Assembly (NCBI RefSeq): GCF_002289565.1
Contig: NZ_NTFY01000003.1
Span: 62,001 to 126,000, forward strand
Direction: 5' to 3'
Length of the DNA stretch: 64,000 nucleotides
Source: Rhodopirellula sp. SM50
GTDB lineage: Bacteria > Planctomycetota > Planctomycetia > Pirellulales > Pirellulaceae
The position numbers were made by a program, and so were the translations under genes. The notes below the pieces were generated by a model. It did not search any database and was not told where the DNA came from. It worked only from the letters and a program-made list of their open reading frames with translations. Positions 16,274-24,001 of the stretch are shown here, piece by piece (within the stretch, counting starts at the first letter, position 1; each line of letters begins with the position of its first letter).

Positions 16274-18517
16274 ATGAAGATCACATTCCTGGGCGCCAAC
16301 CGAAATGTCACCGGATCACGCTACTGTCTGGAAATCGGCCAGAAGCGCGTGATGATCGACTGCGGCATGGTCCAGGAACGCGACTACGCATCGCGAAACT
16401 GGGAACCGTGCCCCGTGGACGTTACGAGCATCGACGCCTTGGTCGTGACGCATGCCCACCTGGACCACATCGGATTGATCCCGAAGCTTGTCGCCGATGG
16501 CTTTCAGGGAAAAATCTATGCCACCCGACCGACGGTGGCCCTGGCCGAGGTGATGCTCAGGGACGCGGCAAAAATCCTGGCCGAAGACGTGGAATACAAA
16601 CAGCGGCGTCATCGGGAAGAAGGACGCAAGGGGCCCCATCCGGCCCTGCCCCTGTACACCAACCAGGATGTCGACAACGCGCTGCCGCGGTTCCGCGGTG
16701 TCGGTTATCGCACCCCGGTCGAAATCGTTCCCGGTGTCACGGTCAGATGGCATGACGCCGGCCACATCCTCGGCTCCGCATCGCTTGAAGTGGTGGTCCG
16801 CGAGTCGGGGCGAGAACGAACACTCATCTTTTCAGGTGATCTTGGTCAACATGATAAACCATTGATTCACGACCCCACCTACTTTCGCCGCGCCGACTAT
16901 GTCGTCATGGAGTCGACCTACGGTGACCGCGATCATGAATACCACGGCAACATCGAGGAACGACTCGCGACGATCGCAGCCGAAGCCATCGAGCGCGGCG
17001 GGAATCTGGTGATCCCGGTGTTCGCGGTCGAACGGGCGCAGGAGATGATGTACTTTCTGGGGCGTTTGGTGCTTCAAGGCCGCATTCCAAAGGTGCCCAT
17101 CTTTTTGGACAGCCCGATGGCGTCGGACGTCACGGATATCTATCGGCGATTCACGAGCTGGCTGGATCCGGAAACGCGCCGGGCGATCGAAGCCGAGCTG
17201 GCACCGCTGCGGTTTCCCGGTCTGACCATGACGCATACCGTTGACGAGTCCAAAGCGATCAACCAAGTCCAGCAACCTTGCATCATCATGGCCCCCACCG
17301 GCATGTGCAGCGCCGGACGGATCAAGCATCACCTGCGAAACAACATTCGCCGTCCCGAGTCGACCCTGCTGTTCGTCGGTTTTCAGGCCAACGGAACGCT
17401 CGGGCGGCGGATTCTCGATGGAGAGAAATGCATCCGGATCCATGGACGCGAGTATCACGTCGAGGCACAAGTCGCGCAGCTGTTCGGATTCTCGGGACAT
17501 GCCGACCGTACCGGGTTGCTCAACTGGCTGGGGAACTTCGAACAATCGCCCCGCAAGTTGTTCTTGACGCATGGCGAAGAACAGGTCGCCCTGGCGTTAC
17601 AGGAGACGGTGCGAAAGCGATTCGGGTTCGACGTGTCCGTTCCCGAGTACGCGTCCGAAGTGCTTCTTGACGACGAAGGCCCCAGTCTGGTGGACGCGGG
17701 CAGAGAGATCGCGATCGTCGTCCGCCGCCCTGTTGCCGAGGAAACGGCACGCGAAGAACGCGCCGCCGCCGAGTCAGCCGGCCAGGAATCTCAGGTCGAC
17801 CTGGGGGAAATCGCGGCGGAGGAGGATCCCGATCGAGAGTTTTTGGACAGCAGCGTGCATCGGCCCGTCAGTTTCTTGCACGAGGATCCCTGGCGCGTCT
17901 TGCGGATTCAAAGCGACCTGATCCAGGGCATCGAAACGATGACCCGCGCGCTCGATGGACGCCGTCGCGCGGTGTCCGTTTTTGGCAGCGCCCGTTTGCC
18001 GGAAAGTGATCCCGCGTACCACTTCGCCCGGCGGACGAGTCAATTGCTCGGTCAGCGAGGATTCGGCATCATCACCGGCGGCGGACCGGGAATCATGGAA
18101 GCGGCCAATCGTGGCGCACGCGAGGCCGGCAGTTTGTCGATCGGGCTGAACATCGAACTGCCGCGTGAGCAATCGCTGAATCCCTATTGTGACGCGTCCT
18201 ACACCTGCCGCTATTTCTTCGTCCGCAAAATGATGTTCGCCAAATACGCCCGGGGCTTTGTGATCTTCCCGGGCGGCTTCGGCACCTTCGATGAATTCTT
18301 TGAATCGTTGACGTTGATCCAAACCGAAAAACTGGCGCACTTTCCAGTTGTCTTGGCCGGAACACAGTTCTGGCAACCCATGGTTCAGTGGCTACAACAG
18401 TCGGTTCAAGAATCGGGCTGCATCGACGAGCATGACATCCGGCGATTTCGAGTCATGGATGACGCCGACGAAATCGCCGATTGGCTCGATGCGGTCATCG
18501 ATGGAGGCGAACGGTAA
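16274..18517 (+). CDS. MBL/beta-CASP RNase fused to a LOG-family nucleotide phosphoribohydrolase
   Basis: 747 residues in one uninterrupted frame. Residues 1-455: metallo-beta-lactamase plus beta-CASP nuclease of the CPSF73/YsgA type, with THAHLDHIG (His60, His62, Asp64, His65), GHILGSAS, MESTYGDR, a beta-CASP segment and the RMM-like FSGHADRTGLL block. Residues 456-540: charged linker. Residues 545-747: LOG/TIGR00730 Rossmann domain with GGGPGIMEA (602-610) and PGGFGTFDE (666-674), the nucleotide-monophosphate N-glycosidase motifs. Known members of the first family process RNA 3' ends; LOG enzymes split a nucleoside 5'-monophosphate into base and ribose-5-phosphate. I infer coupled RNA cleavage and nucleotide breakdown. 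Its stop abuts that of the convergent CNNM-type gene. Confidence 0.9.
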   Translation: MKITFLGANRNVTGSRYCLEIGQKRVMIDCGMVQERDYASRNWEPCPVDVTSIDALVVTHAHLDHIGLIPKLVADGFQGKIYATRPTVALAEVMLRDAAKILAEDVEYKQRRHREEGRKGPHPALPLYTNQDVDNALPRFRGVGYRTPVEIVPGVTVRWHDAGHILGSASLEVVVRESGRERTLIFSGDLGQHDKPLIHDPTYFRRADYVVMESTYGDRDHEYHGNIEERLATIAAEAIERGGNLVIPVFAVERAQEMMYFLGRLVLQGRIPKVPIFLDSPMASDVTDIYRRFTSWLDPETRRAIEAELAPLRFPGLTMTHTVDESKAINQVQQPCIIMAPTGMCSAGRIKHHLRNNIRRPESTLLFVGFQANGTLGRRILDGEKCIRIHGREYHVEAQVAQLFGFSGHADRTGLLNWLGNFEQSPRKLFLTHGEEQVALALQETVRKRFGFDVSVPEYASEVLLDDEGPSLVDAGREIAIVVRRPVAEETAREERAAAESAGQESQVDLGEIAAEEDPDREFLDSSVHRPVSFLHEDPWRVLRIQSDLIQGIETMTRALDGRRRAVSVFGSARLPESDPAYHFARRTSQLLGQRGFGIITGGGPGIMEAANRGAREAGSLSIGLNIELPREQSLNPYCDASYTCRYFFVRKMMFAKYARGFVIFPGGFGTFDEFFESLTLIQTEKLAHFPVVLAGTQFWQPMVQWLQQSVQESGCIDEHDIRRFRVMDDADEIADWLDAVIDGGER

Positions 18518-19579
18518 TCACGACGGACCGCTTCGGTCACCTTGCGACGGACGCTGTTCCCGTTGCCGCGCCAGTTCCTGCATGTCGACGACGACATCCA
18601 CCTCATCAACGATTTCTTCACCGATCAAAGACTCCATCACGTCTTCCAGCGTCACGATCCCCACGACGGTGCCGGACTCGTTCACGACGCCAAACAAATG
18701 CGACCGTTTGCTCAGGAACAACTTCAACAGGACATGTCCCGGTGTGTTCATGGGCACCCGATGCAGCGGTTTGGCAAGCGACCCCAGGGTGCGATCAAAT
18801 TCATCGCGGGCCAGATGCGCCAACACATCGCGTCGCAACACGACCCCGCTCCAAACGTCATCGTTTTGGGGATCGGTCACCGGTACGCGGGCGTTGGTCC
18901 ATTTGATCTTTCCCGCCGCCATCTCGTGACTGATCGCCTGCAGCGTGGTGTCGGCCGGGAATCGTCTGACGACCGATCGCGGCGTCATGATTTCTGCGGC
19001 CGTCACCTCGTTCAGCTTCAAGACCTGTTGAACCAACTCCGCTTCGATCGGCAAGATACTTCCCTCCTCGGCACTCATGCGGGCCATCTGGCCGACTTCT
19101 TCTTCGGGTGCCGCGAACACGGGACCGGAAGGTTTCACGATGTCAGCCAACTTGTGAATCACCCAAACCAGCGGAAACAGTGCATGCACGGCGATGGTCA
19201 GCGGCATGGCAACCAGCACCGCAATCCGATCGCTGTACGCGACACCCAAGATCTTGGGAATGATCTCCGAGAAAAACAGAACGCCCAGGGTGAACACGGC
19301 GGAGAACCAAAGAATGAACGACTGACCGAGCACGGCTTCCGCCTGCGCCCCGGCGAGTGCCGCGCCGGCCGTGTTGGCCACCGTGTTGATGATCAAGATC
19401 GCGGAAATCGGCCGCTCCATGTTCTGCTTCATGCGATCGAGCACGCGACCGGCGGCGCTGCCCGATTCGCGGAGCGATCGCACATACGACGGCCGCACCG
19501 CGTACAACGCCGCTTCGGTCACCGAGCAGAGCGCCGAAACAACCAAAACACACAAGACCGATACAATCAAAAGTGTCAT
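18518..19579 (-). CDS. CNNM/CorC-type membrane protein (DUF21 plus CBS pair)
   Basis: 353 residues: an N-terminal DUF21/CNNM transmembrane domain with three or four helices (1-150, including FFSEIIPKILGV), then a CBS-domain pair (about 190-325; ITAAEIMTPRSV-like entry and VVGIVTLEDVMESLIGEEIVDE at the end). The C-terminal CorC_HlyC domain found in many relatives is missing. Such proteins are linked to Mg2+ efflux or homeostasis; 'hemolysin' names are historical. It converges with the MBL-LOG gene, the two stop codons touching (18515-18517 and 18518-18520), leaving no intergenic terminator. Confidence 0.88.
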   Translation of the reverse strand: MTLLIVSVLCVLVVSALCSVTEAALYAVRPSYVRSLRESGSAAGRVLDRMKQNMERPISAILIINTVANTAGAALAGAQAEAVLGQSFILWFSAVFTLGVLFFSEIIPKILGVAYSDRIAVLVAMPLTIAVHALFPLVWVIHKLADIVKPSGPVFAAPEEEVGQMARMSAEEGSILPIEAELVQQVLKLNEVTAAEIMTPRSVVRRFPADTTLQAISHEMAAGKIKWTNARVPVTDPQNDDVWSGVVLRRDVLAHLARDEFDRTLGSLAKPLHRVPMNTPGHVLLKLFLSKRSHLFGVVNESGTVVGIVTLEDVMESLIGEEIVDEVDVVVDMQELARQREQRPSQGDRSGPS

Positions 19580-19600
19580 TTGACAGACTGTTAGGATTCG

Positions 19601-20560
19601 CTAAGTCATTCGATAGAGAATTAATTCCCGCGCCGCGGCGTGCAGAACCCAAAGGTGGTTGTCGCTGGACAACGCCAAATCAATCCCACCGACCCCGCAC
19701 TTCAAATCCGGGTCTTCTCGATCCAAGACAGCCGGGGACTCGATCGAATCCGGTCCGGCGAGCTGCTGGAGGAATTGACCGCTGGAATCGAATCGTTTGA
19801 TTCGCACTTGACCGGCTTCGGCCGTGATCCAGCTGCCGTCGGCAAGCTCGACCGTGGCCATCGGATTGCAGCAACCCTGAAACCCATCGATCTGACGAGA
19901 ACGTTTGCCCCAGACGCCAAGCCGACTGCCACGCTGGTCGGTCATCACCACGCGATGGCGGGCGGGATCCGTGATCGCCAGTCCGCCACGCGAGGAAGAT
20001 GCGATGCGTCCCGCTGCATGGATCGGGCTGTCGACGTTTTCCACACCACGCCAATTGCGTTCTGCCGAATCGAGTTCCAGTTGCAACAAACGCGACGCCG
20101 CCACGTCGGTCGCCATCAAACGACCCCCTTGCTTGACGATGTCGCCGACCAGACACCCCACACCGAGCGACGGCAGGGGTTGTGAATCGCCCGCAGGGAA
20201 ATCAAACCGAATCACGCGGTCCCTGACACCGACAAACAGGTCTTGTCGATCCACACACAGGCACCTGACCGGGCGCGGAAACTGGGACTGCCACAGCACC
20301 TTGCCGTCAGGATCGACTCGTTGCACAGAATTACCGGTCGCGACAAAGACCGTCTGATCGGCAGCGGCGGCGATCCGCCGCGGCGACGGGCAATGGATCG
20401 GCACCCGTTTCACTTCACGCGGCGTCGGCTGAACCGTCTCGGTCGCCCCAGCACTTTCGGTCGCCCCAGCCATACCAGCAACGGCCAACGCGGTTGCGCC
20501 ACAGGCGGACCCCTTCAGGAATCCGCGACGACTGTCGTCATGCTTCGTCGTTCGGTTCAT
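19601..20560 (-). CDS. Tat-exported NHL/beta-propeller protein with CCNP motif
   Basis: A 319-residue exported protein. The N-terminus DSRRGFLKGSACGATALAV is a twin-arginine signal, so it is exported folded, perhaps with a cofactor. The rest is a beta-propeller of NHL-like blades (RHRVVMTDQRG, RIKRFDSSGQFLQQLAG). The motif FQGCCNPMATVEL is shared with the propeller encoded at 22614-23708 (FAACCNPVNFDL). The ATG at 20575 is possible; I prefer 20560 because GAGAGACG precedes it. Third gene of a three-gene operon. The vicinal cysteines could bind a metal or form a redox disulfide. Function not recognised. Confidence 0.75.
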   Translation of the reverse strand: MNRTTKHDDSRRGFLKGSACGATALAVAGMAGATESAGATETVQPTPREVKRVPIHCPSPRRIAAAADQTVFVATGNSVQRVDPDGKVLWQSQFPRPVRCLCVDRQDLFVGVRDRVIRFDFPAGDSQPLPSLGVGCLVGDIVKQGGRLMATDVAASRLLQLELDSAERNWRGVENVDSPIHAAGRIASSSRGGLAITDPARHRVVMTDQRGSRLGVWGKRSRQIDGFQGCCNPMATVELADGSWITAEAGQVRIKRFDSSGQFLQQLAGPDSIESPAVLDREDPDLKCGVGGIDLALSSDNHLWVLHAAARELILYRMT

Positions 20561-20589
20561 GGTCGTCTCTCGCATACATCAAGTTTCAG

Positions 20590-22617
20590 TTAAGGAATTT
20601 GAATACAGATCAATTCGAATTGGCTGCGCAAGTACAAACGATCGCACACGATCGCCGGATGCGACATGCTTTCGGGGTGCTCGCCTTGCATGGGCCGCCA
20701 CTGCGAAACGATCGCCAACCCGTCGGCGGTTGCGTCGAGCAGCAAGAGATCACATTCGGATCCCCACAACAGCACGCGTCCATTGCCGGCGATCAAGCAG
20801 GTGTGATCGTAAAACCGCTCATCGGTTTCGCTCCACAACGTTTCCAGCTGATTGGAGCCGTCGATGCAGAACAATTCTCCATACGCCGTACAGAAGACAC
20901 GCGACGCGTCCTCCAACTCGACAACCACCGGTGTGCAGGTGTCGGGAGCGCAATCCAAGTTGTGCCAAACCGGTTGCGGGTCGATCTGTCCATCGTCTTT
21001 GAACCGATACCAGCGCATCGCATTGTTTTCGGTCGCCAGCAAAACGCCGTCTTGAAATGGAACCGGCGTTCCGACATGGAAGTCACTTTTTTCCGGCGGA
21101 ATCAGTTCCCAGAGACGTCGCCCCGTCGCCAGGTCCCATCCGCCCAGTCCGGGCGAATCGTAGCCGATGACTTGCTCGCGTCCGCCGAACGATCCGTAAA
21201 TAAACGGCGCGTAAGCCGGCGCGTGTCCTTTCGTTTTCCAAAGCGTGGCGCCGGATTCCAAACTCAACGCCGCCAGCGACGCATCCGCGCTGCCTGGTGC
21301 GACCACGACCCGATCACCGACGACCAGTGGCGGGACACTGAATCCCCACGTCGGGACCTCGCCGCCGAAATCGGCCACCAAATCGCGTGTCCAAATCGGT
21401 CGTCCCGTCGCCAGTTCGACGCACATCAGTTTTCCGAACGCACTTTGCAGCAACACCCGATCTTCAAGGATCACCGGCGTCGCGCGCGGTGCGTTGGTGT
21501 ACTCCATCCGATCGTCGGCATGATGCCGGACTTCCCAAACGGACGTGCCCGTCGCGGCGTCGAAGGCGCGAAACAGGTCCTGTTGAAAATCAGCCGACTT
21601 GTCGGCAACCACCACCCAGCGGTCGGTCGCAGAGATGCCCGCCATCGCGGGGCCGGTCACGGTTGTTCGCCAAAGGACCTTGGGCTGCTCGGCCAACGAC
21701 GCCGGCAGCTCCGCAAACTGGCCGGTCCGGTCTGGCCCACGCCAATCCGTCCACCCACGGCCGACTCGACCCGAATCCGCTCCGGACGTCACGGGGACGA
21801 ATCCGCGCTGCGACTCCAAAGCTTCGTTGATCGTCGGGTCAGCGGCTGCCGATGCGATGGCCGAGTTCATTGATTCTTGAACGGATGACGTAAGGTTCGC
21901 AGCGAAAAAGAACTGCACACCACGACAGGGTTGGGTTTCTGCGATCGTCTTGGTCGCGTTCTTTTCCAGCTTCCCACAGGCCTCCAACAGTGGCGGCAAG
22001 TAATCGGTGACCACGACCGCGTCGACTTCTTGGTCGGCAAAGGCATAGACCGCTGATTCGATACTCGCGTGACCGATCAAGGAGGCGTCGATCTTGCGGG
22101 ACCGAAATAATTCTTTCGGCAGTGTGTGGCATTCGGCATGTTCGGGCGACCCGATCGCGACCTTCTTGCCGGCTAGTTGCTGCACCGAGTCAATCACACT
22201 GGCTTTTGCGACCAACAATACACCGCGAATCTCCGTCACGCCATGACGGTCCGTTAAATCCCAAGCCGCGTGCAACTCAACCCCGGTCGCCTCGGCGTCG
22301 CCGAGCACCACCGATCGTTTTCCAACGACCAGATCAATGCTCGACAAACCACGACGCTTGGCCAGCTGCAGACTCTCCTCATAAACGAGATTGATCTTCC
22401 GGCCGATCGTCGCCTCCAAGTGCTCGACCAACGGTTCATACCGCCGCTGCCCGATTCCATCGACACACGCACACGAAAGCGGCAACGACAACGGGTCCAT
22501 CACAACCAGATTCAGCGTGGACTTGGCGTCGGAGTCGGCTTGCTGCCCCCAGGTCGTACCCACCCAGCAAACGACCAGGATGGCAACGGATCGAACGACG
22601 AAACGGATGGCTTTCAT
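20590..22617 (-). CDS. PhnD-like substrate-binding domain fused to a PQQ-type beta-propeller
   Basis: 675 residues. After a Sec signal peptide (MKAIRFVVRSVAILVVCWVG), residues about 30-290 resemble periplasmic phosphate/phosphonate-binding proteins of the PhnD class (YEPLVEHLEATIGRKINLVY; GKKVAIGSPEHAECHTLPKELF; VDAVVVTDY). Residues about 300-670 form a PQQ-dehydrogenase-like propeller (WTDWRGPDRTGQF start; ATGRPIWTRDL, ATGRRLWELIP blades). No permease or ATPase gene is nearby, so the binding domain probably senses or presents a ligand outside the cytoplasm rather than feeding an ABC importer. The frame is open to a TTG at 22713; the ATG at 22617 overlaps the upstream stop (ATGA) and gives a signal peptide. 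Confidence 0.8.
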   Translation of the reverse strand: MKAIRFVVRSVAILVVCWVGTTWGQQADSDAKSTLNLVVMDPLSLPLSCACVDGIGQRRYEPLVEHLEATIGRKINLVYEESLQLAKRRGLSSIDLVVGKRSVVLGDAEATGVELHAAWDLTDRHGVTEIRGVLLVAKASVIDSVQQLAGKKVAIGSPEHAECHTLPKELFRSRKIDASLIGHASIESAVYAFADQEVDAVVVTDYLPPLLEACGKLEKNATKTIAETQPCRGVQFFFAANLTSSVQESMNSAIASAAADPTINEALESQRGFVPVTSGADSGRVGRGWTDWRGPDRTGQFAELPASLAEQPKVLWRTTVTGPAMAGISATDRWVVVADKSADFQQDLFRAFDAATGTSVWEVRHHADDRMEYTNAPRATPVILEDRVLLQSAFGKLMCVELATGRPIWTRDLVADFGGEVPTWGFSVPPLVVGDRVVVAPGSADASLAALSLESGATLWKTKGHAPAYAPFIYGSFGGREQVIGYDSPGLGGWDLATGRRLWELIPPEKSDFHVGTPVPFQDGVLLATENNAMRWYRFKDDGQIDPQPVWHNLDCAPDTCTPVVVELEDASRVFCTAYGELFCIDGSNQLETLWSETDERFYDHTCLIAGNGRVLLWGSECDLLLLDATADGLAIVSQWRPMQGEHPESMSHPAIVCDRLYLRSQFELICIQIP

Positions 22618-23708
22618 GACGCGATCCGCTGGAGCACACGAATCAGATTCGCCCTGACGTCCATCACATAAATCCGATTGCCATCGGCCGACACTTCGAC
22701 GGGGATGTAGCAACTGGCCGCGGCGATGCGACTGCCGCGATCGAACTTCGTCGTGTCGACGTATCCGATCAACTGCTTGAACGTGCCATCGGGGTGGAAC
22801 TCTTTCACCCGTCCGATTCCGGATTCCGCAGTCACCAGTCTGCCGTTGATCAGATCAAAATTGACGGGATTGCAGCAGGCGGCAAATCCTTCGATGCCCG
22901 TCCGGTCTCGCTGACCCCAGCGTCCCAGCAATTCGCCATCGAACGAAAAACGGTTGACGCGATGGCGCGAGTTTTCGGCGACCAACAAGGTATCGCCGTC
23001 GGTCGCCAGATCGATGTGGGAACAACAACCGAATTGTCGCTGCACGATCATCGTCGGATTCTTCAGATCCCTGGTCAGCCGGACGATGTCCTCGGTCGCA
23101 CGCAAGCTGCGCCCGCTGCCGATGGCGACGAACAAGTATTGTTCATTGACCGCGATGCCGCTGATGTGCGTGTCAGCGCTGGTGTTCGGGATCACGTCGA
23201 CGATCTTTACCTTTTCGACCAGGTTTCCAGCGCGGTCGATTTTAGCGATCAAGTACTCACCGCCGAGGTAGATCGAGCCATCGTCGGTTCCACAGATCTG
23301 CAGCGGCACGACGTTTTCGATCTCGATTTTCCGCAGTTCGGTGCCGTCGCCATCGAGCACTCGGATTTCACGACGCTCGGACCAGTAATCCCAAAACGCG
23401 GGGTCATCGGTCGCCGGCGGATCCCCTTCGGCAGCCGGCTTTTTCACCAGCCAGGTGACCGCGGCCAGCAACTCACCGGCCTGGTTCATCGCCATCGTCT
23501 CCAACCGGCCCTCGGTGCCGATTTCCAGCTTGATCGATTCGACCTCGCGGTGTGTCGGCTGCTCGCGGTCAGTGGGTTGCTCGCGGTCAGTGGGCTGCTC
23601 GCGGTCAGTGGGCTGCTCGCCGTCGTCAGCGGCCAACCCAGCCGAACCCGCGATCAGCAGCAAGAACGGCAATGCCGATCGGATCAGACGTCGGGTCCGC
23701 TGAATCAT
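22614..23708 (-). CDS. exported NHL-repeat beta-propeller with vicinal cysteines
   Basis: 364 residues with a Sec signal peptide (LIRSALPFLLLIAGSAGLAA), a low-complexity segment of four six-residue repeats (EQPTDR x3, EQPTHR; residues 31-54) and an NHL-like propeller. Cysteine pairs occur in QFGCCSHIDLA and FAACCNPVNFD, plus AASCYIPVEV. The second is shared with the Tat-exported propeller of the same operon. The blade text ENSRHRVNRFSFDGELLGRWGQ is classical NHL. First gene of the operon; its stop overlaps the next start by 4 bases (ATGA). No function recognised; an electron-transfer or metal-binding role is only a guess. Confidence 0.8.
   Translation of the reverse strand: MIQRTRRLIRSALPFLLLIAGSAGLAADDGEQPTDREQPTDREQPTDREQPTHREVESIKLEIGTEGRLETMAMNQAGELLAAVTWLVKKPAAEGDPPATDDPAFWDYWSERREIRVLDGDGTELRKIEIENVVPLQICGTDDGSIYLGGEYLIAKIDRAGNLVEKVKIVDVIPNTSADTHISGIAVNEQYLFVAIGSGRSLRATEDIVRLTRDLKNPTMIVQRQFGCCSHIDLATDGDTLLVAENSRHRVNRFSFDGELLGRWGQRDRTGIEGFAACCNPVNFDLINGRLVTAESGIGRVKEFHPDGTFKQLIGYVDTTKFDRGSRIAAASCYIPVEVSADGNRIYVMDVRANLIRVLQRIAS
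23547..23618 (-). repeat. 18-bp tandem repeat, four copies, in frame
   Basis: Four consecutive 18-bp units encode EQPTDR, EQPTDR, EQPTDR and EQPTHR just after the signal peptide of the propeller gene. The units are nearly identical at the DNA level, so the copy number may vary between strains without changing the frame. Confidence 0.85.
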
Positions 23709-24001
23709 GGGCAGTCAACCGATTGAGGAAAGGGACAACGGGCGCAGCGGTTCGGGCGGGCCTCGCCATCCCATTGAAACAGATTTGGGCGGCGTCGGTA
23801 TCGAACAAACCACAGTGCGAAGGCCAAAATTGGCGAGATCGATCGTCCGTGACGGCATGCCCCGACGGCCCGCGGCCCTTAACCACAGCCTAACGGTCGA
23901 CCATCGACCAACGTGCACCCCCGCCCCAAAAACGCAACATGAATCCATTAGACTGCCCGCGTTGAGATGGCCTTACTCCCTTCCGCTGACCCGAAGATTC
24001 C

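Noticed and set aside
23547-23618. Tandem units considered as a CRISPR array
   Set aside because: The 18-bp units are contiguous with no spacers, are in frame and encode EQPTDR, so they are a coding minisatellite.
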